Below, one piece after another: positions 25,891 to 33,032 of a DNA stretch of 64,000 nucleotides. Where the stretch lies: the NCBI RefSeq assembly GCF_945890115.1, contig NZ_CAMDCK010000003.1, positions 86,096 through 150,095 of the forward strand, in the 5' to 3' direction. Origin of the DNA: Sphingorhabdus sp. EL138. Its GTDB lineage: Bacteria > Pseudomonadota > Alphaproteobacteria > Sphingomonadales > Sphingomonadaceae. Both the position numbers and the translations under genes were made by a program. Position 1 is the stretch's first letter; every line of letters begins with the position of its first letter. The notes beneath the pieces were generated by a model that saw nothing but the letters and a program-made list of their open reading frames with translations, did not search any database and was not told the origin of the DNA.

Positions 25891-26192
25891 ACATGCGGAC
25901 ACAAAAGGGGGCGCTTATACACGCCTTGCGCGCGCTCATCCCTGCGGCCGACATCAGCATATTGCACGAACGGCCATGGCACAGCCTCACTTTTTCTGGC
26001 ACGCAACTTTGCCTGTCGGTGCAGATGCAGGATGGCGCATGGCACGACAACGCGGAGGCGCTATCGCAGATGTTGTCAGAACATGAATTTGATTTGCCCC
26101 ACCAGATCGTCGCCGACATTGCGGTAACGCAGGCGATGGTGGTCAAAGGCGCGCACTGCTTGATCATCGATGCTTTGTTGCTGGATAGTTGA
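25887..26192 (+). CDS. Unknown 101-residue protein, second gene of the SOS-box unit
   Basis: A 101-residue soluble protein that I do not recognise. It has no signal peptide or membrane segment. It is of mixed composition with central hydrophobic strands (LTFSGTQLCLSVQM) and an acidic helix (NAEALSQMLSEHEFDLP), suggesting a small alpha/beta fold. It starts at an ATG overlapping the previous stop (ATGA), with another ATG two codons on. Coupling to the HTH-like gene suggests a joint role in the putative damage-responsive unit. The MscS gene follows 48 bp later. Confidence 0.7.
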   Translation: MNMRTQKGALIHALRALIPAADISILHERPWHSLTFSGTQLCLSVQMQDGAWHDNAEALSQMLSEHEFDLPHQIVADIAVTQAMVVKGAHCLIIDALLLDS

Positions 26193-26240
26193 TGTACCGC
26201 AGAACTTGTGCACCGTCGTCATCGACCGTACACAAGGGGC

Positions 26241-27413
26241 ATGACCACACAAACCGCACCGACCTTAGCGCGCATCGCCCCAGAGGCCATTGGCGCGCAT
26301 CTGCAAAGCTATTGGCACGCCCTGACCATCTGGGTGCAGACCAATTATGTTGAACTGGGCATTGCCGTGGTGGCGGCACTCATCGTGTTTGTGGCGCTGA
26401 GCTGGCTGAAAAGAATTGCCGCAAATATCGCGCGCGCCAGCGAGCACCGGGCACATTTGAAATCGATCATCGCCCGCACCTTGGCACGGACGAGCAAATT
26501 TTTCCGCGTCATGGTGGCGATAGAATTGGTCAACCAGATGGCCAATGCGCCAGCGGCACTGACCCAGACCGTCGATATCTTGTTCACCATAGCTATTGTC
26601 ATTCAAGTCGCCATCTGGCTGCGCGAAATCATCTTGGGCTTGATTGAGCGGCGCGCAGGCGAAGGCATTCATGAACATGATACCTTGCAAAGCGCGATGG
26701 TCCTCATTCGCCTGCTCGTCAGCTTCGTCTTATTTGCTGTCGCGGCCATTGTCGTGCTCGACAATCTGGGTGTTAACGTCACGGGTCTCGTGGCCGGCCT
26801 TGGCGTTGGCGGCATTGCGATTGGCTTGGCCGCGCAAGGTATTTTCTCCGACCTGTTTGCGGCCATCTCGATCATTTTCGACAAGCCGTTCCGGCGCGGC
26901 GACACAGTGTCCTATGACAATACGATAGCGCGGGTTGAAGTCATCGGCATGAAAAGCACGCGACTGCGTGCGCTGACAGGGGAAGAGAAGATTATTTCCA
27001 ACAGCAAATTGCTGGAAAAGGAAATTACCAACAACACCCTGACCTTGTATCGGCGGGTCACTTTTGTCCTGACGCTTGTCTATCAAACACCCCCTGCCCT
27101 TGCCCGGCGTGTGCCCGACATTCTGCGTGCAGCGGTTGAGGCCAATGGCGCGCAATTCATCCGCGCCGGATTCAACAATTTTGCCCCAAGCTCGCTCGAT
27201 TTCCATCTGGTGTTCGACATTGAAAGCGATGATGTCGAAGAGATGTTTCAGGCGCGCCACGATATTGGCATTGCGATTATCGATAGCTTCGCCCGCGAAG
27301 GCATAGCTTTTGCTTATCCCACGCAGACGACTTTCACCGCTGCACCCGATGGCACGATGGTGATGCCTTATGCCGCGCCGCCCAAAACAGCCAAGGCACG
27401 TTCAAAAAGCTGA
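26241..27413 (+). CDS. MscS-family mechanosensitive channel
   Basis: A 390-residue inner-membrane channel that opens on membrane tension to release osmolytes. Three to four hydrophobic segments occur in the first 190 residues. The pore helix has the Gly/Ala pattern GLVAGLGVGGIAIGLAAQGIF typical of MscS TM3, and the cytoplasmic beta domain starts with FRRGDTVSYD. The ATG at 26241 follows AAGGGGC closely; a GTG at 26208 is an in-frame alternative. A basic tail ends the protein. Monocistronic as far as can be seen. Confidence 0.92.
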   Translation: MTTQTAPTLARIAPEAIGAHLQSYWHALTIWVQTNYVELGIAVVAALIVFVALSWLKRIAANIARASEHRAHLKSIIARTLARTSKFFRVMVAIELVNQMANAPAALTQTVDILFTIAIVIQVAIWLREIILGLIERRAGEGIHEHDTLQSAMVLIRLLVSFVLFAVAAIVVLDNLGVNVTGLVAGLGVGGIAIGLAAQGIFSDLFAAISIIFDKPFRRGDTVSYDNTIARVEVIGMKSTRLRALTGEEKIISNSKLLEKEITNNTLTLYRRVTFVLTLVYQTPPALARRVPDILRAAVEANGAQFIRAGFNNFAPSSLDFHLVFDIESDDVEEMFQARHDIGIAIIDSFAREGIAFAYPTQTTFTAAPDGTMVMPYAAPPKTAKARSKS

Positions 27414-27529
27414 TTCGCAGCTGAGAGGTCAAAGAGCCGCAAGCATGCCGTAACGGCAAACAGGCGGGGCTTGTATTGCGCGTTTGAAACCGCCACGGTG
27501 AGACGATATTAGGAAGCAGGAGACTCCAT

Positions 27530-27988
27530 ATGACCGCAATTACCCCCGCTGAATTCGCAACCAAAGTCGGCGAAAATATCGGCGTATCGGAATGGATTTT
27601 GGTGGATCAGGACATGATCAACAAATTTGCCGATGCAACAGGCGATCATCAATTCATTCACATCAACGAAGAATTGGCCAAGCAGACGCCGTTCGGCGGC
27701 ACCATTGCCCATGGCTTTTTGACCTTGTCTTTGTTCCCGGTGATGAGCGCCAAGTCCGATTGCCCCAAGGTGGCGGGCGTCAAAATGGGCGTCAATTATG
27801 GTGGCAACAAAACCCGTTTTCTCTCCCCTGTTCGTTCGGGCAAGCGCGTGCGCGGACATTTCAAACTTCTTGAACTCGTTGAAAAGCGCCCTGGCCAATG
27901 GCAGCAGACGCTTGAGTTCACCGTCGAGATTGAGGGTGAAGACAAACCAGCACTTCAGGCTGAATGGATCAGCCAGTTTTTCGTATAA
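27530..27988 (+). CDS. MaoC-like hotdog dehydratase
   Basis: A 152-residue hotdog-fold enzyme of the MaoC/R-specific enoyl-CoA hydratase type. The motif ATGDHQFIHINEELAKQTPFGGTIAHGFLT contains the catalytic Asp and His of hydratase 2. The adjacent thiolase (24 bp downstream) suggests a role in fatty acid or PHA precursor metabolism: R-3-hydroxyacyl-CoA interconversion. Ribosome site AGGAGACT-like 8 nt before the ATG. Confidence 0.88.
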   Translation: MTAITPAEFATKVGENIGVSEWILVDQDMINKFADATGDHQFIHINEELAKQTPFGGTIAHGFLTLSLFPVMSAKSDCPKVAGVKMGVNYGGNKTRFLSPVRSGKRVRGHFKLLELVEKRPGQWQQTLEFTVEIEGEDKPALQAEWISQFFV

Positions 27989-28012
27989 TTTTCAATTCAA
28001 GGAACCATTACC

Positions 28013-29191
28013 ATGCGTGACGCAGTAATCGTATCAACCGCCCGTACCGCCATTGGCAAAGCCTATCGCGGCGGATTTAACGCAACGCTTGGCGCGACGC
28101 TCGGCAGCTATTCGTTGAAGGCCGCTGTGGAGCGCGCTGGCATTGAAGGCGGCGAAATTGATGACGTCCTTTGGGGCTCCGCGCTGCAGCAAGGCACACA
28201 GGGCGGAAATCTTGCCCGTCAGGTTGCATTGCGCGCTGGCCTGCCGATTTCTGTTTCGGGCATGACCATGGATCGCCAATGTTCTTCCGGCCTGATGTCC
28301 ATCGCAACTGCAGCAAAGCAAATCATCGTCGACAATATCGATGTGATGGCCGCTGGTGGTCAAGAATCCATCTCGCTGGTGCAAACTAAGGAAATGCGCG
28401 TTCAGGCCGACCCTGAATTGGTTGCCCTGCATAATTCGATTTACATGCCGATGCTGCAGACCGCTGAAGTCGTGGCCAAGCGTTACAATGTCAGCCGCGA
28501 TGCGATGGACGAATATGCCCTGCAATCGCAGCAACGCACCGCCGCCGCGCAAGCCGCTGGCTATTTTGATGCGGAAATCGTTCCCGTAACCACGATGATG
28601 AACGTCGTGAACAAGGAAACGGGCGAAGTCAGCCAGAAAGAAGTGACCATATCCAAGGACGAAGGCAATCGCGCCGATACGCAGTTGGCCGGTTTGCAAT
28701 CGCTTCAGCCCGTGCTTGGCCCCGATATGACGATCACCGCCGGCAATGCAAGCCAGTTGTCCGACGGTTCTTCCGCCTCCATCTTGATGGAAGCAAAGCT
28801 GGCCGAGAAAAAGGGGCTCAACCCGCTTGGCCGTTATGTCGGCATGGCGGTAGCCGGGACAGAGCCAGACGAAATGGGCATTGGTCCTGTATTCGCAATC
28901 CCCAAATTGCTGCAGCGTTTTGGCCTGAAGATGGACGATATCGGCATCTGGGAATTGAACGAAGCATTTGCTGTGCAAGTCCTATATTGCCGCGACAAAT
29001 TGGGCATTCCAAACGAGTTGCTGAACGTCAATGGCGGGTCGATTTCGATTGGCCATCCTTATGGTATGACGGGCGCGCGCTGCACCGGCCATGCCTTGAT
29101 CGAAGGCAAGCGTCGCGGTGCGAAATATGGTGTCGTCACCATGTGCGTTGGCGGCGGAATGGGCGCCGCTGGCCTGTTCGAAATCTTTTAA
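28013..29191 (+). CDS. Acetyl-CoA acetyltransferase (thiolase)
   Basis: A 392-residue thiolase. The active-site nucleophile is C90 (MDRQCSSG), with H348 in [12 protein letters not shown] and the second cysteine C378 in [12 protein letters not shown]. Length fits. It follows the MaoC gene by 24 bp, forming a small beta-oxidation or acetoacetyl-CoA unit. Whether it acts in degradation or in biosynthesis (PhaA-like) cannot be told here; the sequence is closer in style to general acetyl-CoA acyltransferases than to PhaA. AAGGAACC precedes the ATG. Confidence 0.93.
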   Translation: MRDAVIVSTARTAIGKAYRGGFNATLGATLGSYSLKAAVERAGIEGGEIDDVLWGSALQQGTQGGNLARQVALRAGLPISVSGMTMDRQCSSGLMSIATAAKQIIVDNIDVMAAGGQESISLVQTKEMRVQADPELVALHNSIYMPMLQTAEVVAKRYNVSRDAMDEYALQSQQRTAAAQAAGYFDAEIVPVTTMMNVVNKETGEVSQKEVTISKDEGNRADTQLAGLQSLQPVLGPDMTITAGNASQLSDGSSASILMEAKLAEKKGLNPLGRYVGMAVAGTEPDEMGIGPVFAIPKLLQRFGLKMDDIGIWELNEAFAVQVLYCRDKLGIPNELLNVNGGSISIGHPYGMTGARCTGHALIEGKRRGAKYGVVTMCVGGGMGAAGLFEIF

Positions 29192-29220
29192 TCGCACATA
29201 AGAAAATAAGGAACAGCCGC

Positions 29221-29514
29221 ATGTCCGCCATTGGTGTAATCGCAACATTGACCGTTGCCGAAGGCAAGAATGAAGATTTTGAGGCTGTTTTTGCAGAACT
29301 CGCTGCAGCGGTTCGGGCCAATGAACCGGGGAACGTATTTTATACGCTCACTCGGTCACGGTCCAACCCGCAAGTGTACAAAGTGCTTGAGCAATATGTC
29401 GATCAAGACGCACTGACCGCACATGGCGCCAGCGCCTATTTCAAGGCCGCAGGACCCAAGCTTGGCCCATGCCTCGCGGGCGCATCCGATATTGAGTATC
29501 TTGACGCGTTATAA
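29221..29514 (+). CDS. Antibiotic biosynthesis monooxygenase-domain protein
   Basis: A 97-residue single-domain ABM (PF03992-type) ferredoxin-like protein. The pattern IATLTVAEGKNEDFEAVFAELAAAVRANEPGNVFYTLTRS and YVDQDALTAHGASAYFKAAGP matches the family, which includes quinol monooxygenases such as YgiN. The ATG at 29221 follows AAGGAA by 9 nt. It lies 29 bp after the thiolase, so it could be the third gene of that operon. A second, separate ABM-like gene is at 45955. Confidence 0.82.
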   Translation: MSAIGVIATLTVAEGKNEDFEAVFAELAAAVRANEPGNVFYTLTRSRSNPQVYKVLEQYVDQDALTAHGASAYFKAAGPKLGPCLAGASDIEYLDAL

Positions 29515-29600
29515 AGCTGATCCGCCGCATTAAGTGGCGTCCCCACCGGAACAGGCGCGGCTATCGCTCGTTTGCTTCACTTCCAACAAGGAGTGAAAAA

Positions 29601-30104
29601 ATGACGCACGATACGGACATCAAAGAAAAATTCTGGACGTCACTCAAATCGGACCGGACCATGTTTTTGGGCCTAGCCGAAGGCAAAGACGGCCATGCGC
29701 GTCCAATGACCGCGCAATTGGAGGACGCCCACTTCAACGATGGCCATTATGACGGGCCAATCTGGTTCTTCACCGCGCGTTCCGGCAGCCTGTATCAAGA
29801 TGTGGGTGCAGGTGCCCGTGCGATGGCGCACTTCGCATCCAAGGGGAATGATATATGGGCCACGGTGCACGGCAATCTATCGCAATCCACCGATCAGGCG
29901 ACCATTGACCGTTTATGGAACCGCTTCGTTGCCGCTTGGTATACAGGTGGCAAGGACGACCCGGAAGTCGCCCTTATCCGGTTTGACCCCGAAAATGCCG
30001 AAATCTGGATTGATGCATCCAGCATGGTTGCTGGCATAAAGATGCTGATGGGTATCGACCCGAAGCAGGACGCCAAAGACAAGGTTGCGCGCGTTACCTT
30101 GTAA
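29601..30104 (+). CDS. Pyridoxamine 5'-phosphate oxidase-like, general stress protein 26 type
   Basis: A 167-residue split-barrel flavoprotein-like protein resembling general stress protein 26. The segment FLGLAEGKDGHARPMTAQLED, IWFFTARSGSLYQDV and the C-terminal IWIDASSMVAGIKMLMG are characteristic of the stress-protein branch of the PNPOx family. AAGGAG precedes the ATG. Such proteins bind FMN or FAD and are often induced by stress; catalytic role unknown. A repeat-rich gap follows. Confidence 0.83.
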   Translation: MTHDTDIKEKFWTSLKSDRTMFLGLAEGKDGHARPMTAQLEDAHFNDGHYDGPIWFFTARSGSLYQDVGAGARAMAHFASKGNDIWATVHGNLSQSTDQATIDRLWNRFVAAWYTGGKDDPEVALIRFDPENAEIWIDASSMVAGIKMLMGIDPKQDAKDKVARVTL

Positions 30105-30141
30105 GCGGTTAGAGGATTTAGGCCGGGGACAGGACCTAAGC

Positions 30142-30171
30142 CGGGGACAATTGCGTTGTCCCCGAAATAGG
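30142..30171 (+). repeat. REP-like hairpin, copy A
   Basis: CGGGGACAA and TTGTCCCCG form a perfect 9-bp stem around TTGCG, followed by AAATAGG. The tail CCCCGAAATAG is shared with the copy at 31427-31462 and, in reverse complement, with 50947-50983. Confidence 0.65.
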
Positions 30172-30200
30172 CGTTGATCCAACTCCCTCACCCCATAAGG

Positions 30201-30347
30201 CGTCATCCTGAACTTGTTTGACCGATGGTCACTTCGTTCAAGGGTACATTTATCCTTTCTAGCTCTCGGCATGCTGCAAGATGGACTCTGGAACGACAGT
30301 CACCGAAGGTGAAACAAGTTCAGGGTCACGAAGTGGGAGGATGACGG
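30201..30347. repeat. Inverted-repeat element with CATCCTGAACTTGTTT arms
   Basis: CGTCATCCTGAACTTGTTT at 30201-30219 is mirrored by AAACAAGTTCAGG at 30312-30324 and AGGATGACGG near 30338-30347. The unit is about 147 bp with broken arms. Repeats of the type GTCATCCTGAACTTGTTTCAGG are known to be dispersed between genes in alphaproteobacteria; this looks like a decayed or compound copy. Confidence 0.6.
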
Positions 30348-30461
30348 CCCGCCTCAGATATGTAATAAAAATTTACGTTATTTTACCACTTTTTTTTGAC
30401 TCAGAATGAGATGTAATTCTTTAAAAAGGTCACGCCACGTAATTTTCGGGGGAAGATTCCG

Positions 30462-31292
30462 ATGCCTTATAAATACGGACATTATTATGTGGTCTTCGTG
30501 CTGGCCGTTATCTTAGCGGGCTTTTGGAAAAGCTACTTTAGCATAGCAGGTGCAGTTCCATTTGCGTTTCATGCACATGCATTTTCAGCGACGATCTGGC
30601 TCCTGCTGCTGATCCTCCAAAGCGCGTCAATACACGGACGTCACAACGCTTTTCATAAACTAGCGGGATTGGCGAGTCTTGGTCTTTTCCCGCTTCTTAT
30701 TGCTGGTTTTGTCATGATAATTAACGTGACCGCGGCGGGATACGCGGCTCAAGAAAGTCCGTTCGTCATGTTGCTTGGGCCATCATTCGGCATCGGCATG
30801 TTCATCGCGATTGCAGCATATCTAACGCTTTTTTACCAAGCGTTGCGACATCGAAGAAACATTCGGTTGCATGCAGGGTATATGCTTGCGACCCCGCTAA
30901 TCCTGTTTGAATCTCCATTTAGCCGGTTGATGGAGCAGGCATTCCCTTGGATGAACTTTATTGGCAGTGAAGGGCCAATGGCTGTGATCGACGTCATCTC
31001 AATTAGTAACGGCTTGGCAATCCTCTTTGCAATGACCCTCTACTTTATGGATCGCAAGCATGGCGCGCCTTGGTTAGTGGCCTCAGCGTTCATGGCGGCG
31101 CAAACCATCATGATGTGGTTTGCACCATCCACTCCATTGTTGCATACACTGTTTCAATTCTACGCCATGCTTTCTCCGGAGATCACTGTCTTAACGGGGA
31201 TGTTAGCGGCTGTTCTAGTTGGTTATTTCGGTTGGCTGCGGGGGGTACGACCGATCCGGCCACCAGTGCAAACCAGTCTGACTTCGGGTTAG
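30462..31292 (+). CDS. Polytopic membrane protein of unknown function
   Basis: A 276-residue hydrophobic protein with about seven membrane segments (around residues 8-28, 38-55, 68-90, 101-122, 136-152, 175-195 and 205-260). Histidines occur in FHAHAFSATIW, SIHGRHNAFHK and RLHAGYM, reminiscent of haem- or metal-binding membrane proteins, but I cannot name the family. The ribosome site is GGGGGAAG before the ATG. It lies alone between two gaps that carry the same repeat family, and its codon use looks more AT-rich than its neighbours. That placement suggests insertion or transfer. Its TAG stop runs straight into tandem AATTACG repeats. Confidence 0.7.
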   Translation: MPYKYGHYYVVFVLAVILAGFWKSYFSIAGAVPFAFHAHAFSATIWLLLLILQSASIHGRHNAFHKLAGLASLGLFPLLIAGFVMIINVTAAGYAAQESPFVMLLGPSFGIGMFIAIAAYLTLFYQALRHRRNIRLHAGYMLATPLILFESPFSRLMEQAFPWMNFIGSEGPMAVIDVISISNGLAILFAMTLYFMDRKHGAPWLVASAFMAAQTIMMWFAPSTPLLHTLFQFYAMLSPEITVLTGMLAAVLVGYFGWLRGVRPIRPPVQTSLTSG

Positions 31293-31335
31293 GAATTACG
31301 GGGAATTACGAAATTACGGTGAAAGTGCACTAAAT
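31292..31335 (+). repeat. Tandem AATTACG repeats and REP-like partial copy
   Basis: Three AATTACG units (31294-31300, 31304-31310 and from 31312) precede CGGTGAAAGTGCACTAAATT. It overlaps the stop codon of the membrane gene. Related to the GGAATTACGGTGAC arms at 31427 and 50972. Confidence 0.55.
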
Positions 31336-31426
31336 TATAGCAAGCTGCGCATCACGGCTCTAAGCCGGAATTAAAGGTGTGATTTTCGACGTTGTGATGT
31401 TGCATCTATTGAGGTTTTTAGGTGCT

Positions 31427-31462
31427 GGAATTACGGTGACAAGTGCGTCATCCCCGAAATAG
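31427..31462 (+). repeat. REP-like element, copy B
   Basis: GGAATTACGGTGACAAGTGC followed by GTCATCCCCGAAATAG. The 36-bp unit is the reverse complement of 50948-50983 with a single mismatch. GGTGAC and GTCATCC can pair as a hairpin. Confidence 0.75.
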
Positions 31463-31502
31463 CTTTGCACTATGACGGATCTGGCCAACATCTTCTTCGC
31501 GC

Positions 31503-31530
31503 CTCTGCGCTCTCTGCGCCTCTGCGTGAG
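31503..31530 (+). repeat. CTCTGCG tandem repeat
   Basis: Three near-tandem CTCTGCG units ending CCTCTGCGTGAG. Similar CTCTGCGCCTCTGCGTGA strings occur as intergenic repeats in other bacteria (from memory, not searched). No coding role is visible. Confidence 0.55.
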
Positions 31531-31653
31531 ATTATATTGGCGCAGCGTTCGATGCTGACTTTATTGTGCAGGGTCATCGCTGAAAACCCGCAGGAATCGG
31601 TGCTACCCAAAACGCTATTACGCAGGTCCGAACAACGGGGAAAATTGCACCGC

Positions 31654-32886
31654 TCAATTGTGGCTGGATATCCAGTCTTCGACAATCGGCGCAATTTTTT
31701 CGCGCCATTTGCTGCCGTTGAAAATGCCATAATGGCCGACTTCTGGCGCCATATGATATTTCTTCAACGCCGCAGGCAGGCTTGTCGCAATGTTCAACGC
31801 GGCCTGTGTCTGGCCCAATCCGCTGATATCATCGCGTTCGCCCTCAATCGCCAGCAAACCGATATCGGTGATAGCCGCAGGATCAACCAGCTTACCGCGA
31901 TAGTTGAATTCGCCCTTTGGCAGCAAATGACGCTGGAACACCGTATCAACGGTTTGCAGATAGAATTCCGCCGTCATGTCGCAAACCGCGCGATATTCAT
32001 CGTAAAATTCCTTATGCCGATCGGCACTTTCCCCATCGCCTTTCACAAGGTCGGAGAACATCGACCAATGGCTCATCATATGGTTGCCCAAGTTCATCGA
32101 CATAAAGCCCGAAAGCTGCAGAAAACCCGGATATACGCGGCGGCCAGCACCCTTGTAATAAGGCGGCACAGTCGCAATCACATTTTGCACGAACCATTCA
32201 TGCGGACGCTGAGTCGCGTGGTTGTTCACAACGGTCGGCGCCTCGCGCGTATCAATGGGGCCGCCCATCATCGTCAATGTGCGCGGACGCAGTGGATGAT
32301 CCTTTGCGCTCATAACCGCCGCAGCGGCATAAGCCGGGACCGACGGCTGGCAGACGGCCAGCATATGCGCGCCGCGCCCGCCTGCATCTGGGCCGAGAAA
32401 CTCAAGCCACTCGATCAGATAATCGATATAGGTTTCAAGGTCGAACCCGCCACCCGTCAACGGCACATCGCGCGCGTCTTTCCAGTCGGTGATGTAGACG
32501 TCATGCGTGACTATCATGCGCTCGACTGTGCCGCGCAAGAGCGTCGCAAAGTGCCCGGACATCGGCGCGCAGATGAGAAGCCGTGGCTTATCGCTGCTGC
32601 CTTCATAGGCGAAACGCTTCAACTGGCCGAATGGCTTACGCGCAAGATTTTCTTCCTGAACCACCAAAGTTTGGCCGTCGATGACAACTTCGTTCAATCC
32701 GAACGCTGGCTTTCCACGCGGCAGAACCGAATGGGCAAAGACTTCCAATGCGGAAGCCGCAACCGGAGCCATTCCGCCATAATTGAACGGCGAAGGCAGC
32801 GCGCTGAGCCATTCCGACTGCTTTTGCGCAACCCAGCCTGCGCCCGCAAGCCAGCCGCGTTGAAGGTCATATCCGGTGTACAGCAT
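31654..32886 (-). CDS. phaZ: Intracellular polyhydroxyalkanoate depolymerase
   Basis: A 410-residue intracellular PHB/PHA depolymerase that mobilises storage granules. The alpha/beta hydrolase core has a cysteine nucleophile, C179 in AVCQPSVPAYAA, which is the PhaZ1-type version of a lipase box. PRLLICAPMSGHFATLLRGTVE, VYITDWKDARDVP and the late MAPEVGHYGIFNGSKWR with the catalytic histidine are characteristic. The whole frame is intact. The opposite strand carries a long open frame (31465-32934) that is a shadow. A GTGCATTGCAC dyad lies 68 bp upstream. PHA synthase is not in the window. Confidence 0.93.
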   Translation of the reverse strand: MLYTGYDLQRGWLAGAGWVAQKQSEWLSALPSPFNYGGMAPVAASALEVFAHSVLPRGKPAFGLNEVVIDGQTLVVQEENLARKPFGQLKRFAYEGSSDKPRLLICAPMSGHFATLLRGTVERMIVTHDVYITDWKDARDVPLTGGGFDLETYIDYLIEWLEFLGPDAGGRGAHMLAVCQPSVPAYAAAAVMSAKDHPLRPRTLTMMGGPIDTREAPTVVNNHATQRPHEWFVQNVIATVPPYYKGAGRRVYPGFLQLSGFMSMNLGNHMMSHWSMFSDLVKGDGESADRHKEFYDEYRAVCDMTAEFYLQTVDTVFQRHLLPKGEFNYRGKLVDPAAITDIGLLAIEGERDDISGLGQTQAALNIATSLPAALKKYHMAPEVGHYGIFNGSKWREKIAPIVEDWISSHN

Positions 32887-32953
32887 GTTCAGGCCTTTAA
32901 AATTTGTATCGGCAATATTCTGCCGCAGTTGTAGGTGGCTTTACGCATTTATT

Positions 32954-32964
32954 GTGCATTGCAC
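32954..32964. promoter_or_regulatory. GTGCATTGCAC dyad upstream of phaZ, PhaR-like site
   Basis: GTGCA-T-TGCAC is a perfect dyad 68-78 bp before the phaZ ATG, in the divergent gap with the ABC exporter. TGCA-rich dyads of this kind are the reported targets of the PHA regulator PhaR/PhaF-type repressors. The match is by resemblance only. Confidence 0.4.
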
Positions 32965-33032
32965 CATAGGAAAAGCGTTTACATTCTCCGTGGCGGATTG
33001 TTACCCGTCCGGCGCACTGCTAGGCGAGCGCG

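Larger units (their letters stand above)
30105..30461. other. Gene-less, repeat-rich gap
   Basis: This 357-bp gap contains GGACAGGACCTAAGCC (relative of the dispersed TAGGGTCAGGACC motif) near 30127, a CGGGGACAA hairpin with the CCCCGAAATAGG tail at 30142-30171, and a larger inverted repeat at 30201-30347. No protein gene or tRNA is seen. The last 100 bp are AT-rich and likely hold the promoter of the membrane gene at 30462. Confidence 0.6.
31293..31653. other. Gene-less, repeat-rich gap before phaZ
   Basis: This 361-bp gap, between the 3' ends of the membrane gene (plus) and phaZ (minus), contains the tandem AATTACG repeats, the REP-like copy at 31427-31462 and the CTCTGCG tandem at 31503-31530. 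No small gene or clear terminator could be supported. The stretch 31336-31426 shows nothing recognisable. Confidence 0.55.

Noticed and set aside
31465..32934. A 489-codon open frame on the plus strand opposite phaZ
   Set aside because: It is antisense to an unmistakable PHA depolymerase, has no recognisable domain and is rich in His/Arg as expected of a shadow frame in GC-rich DNA.
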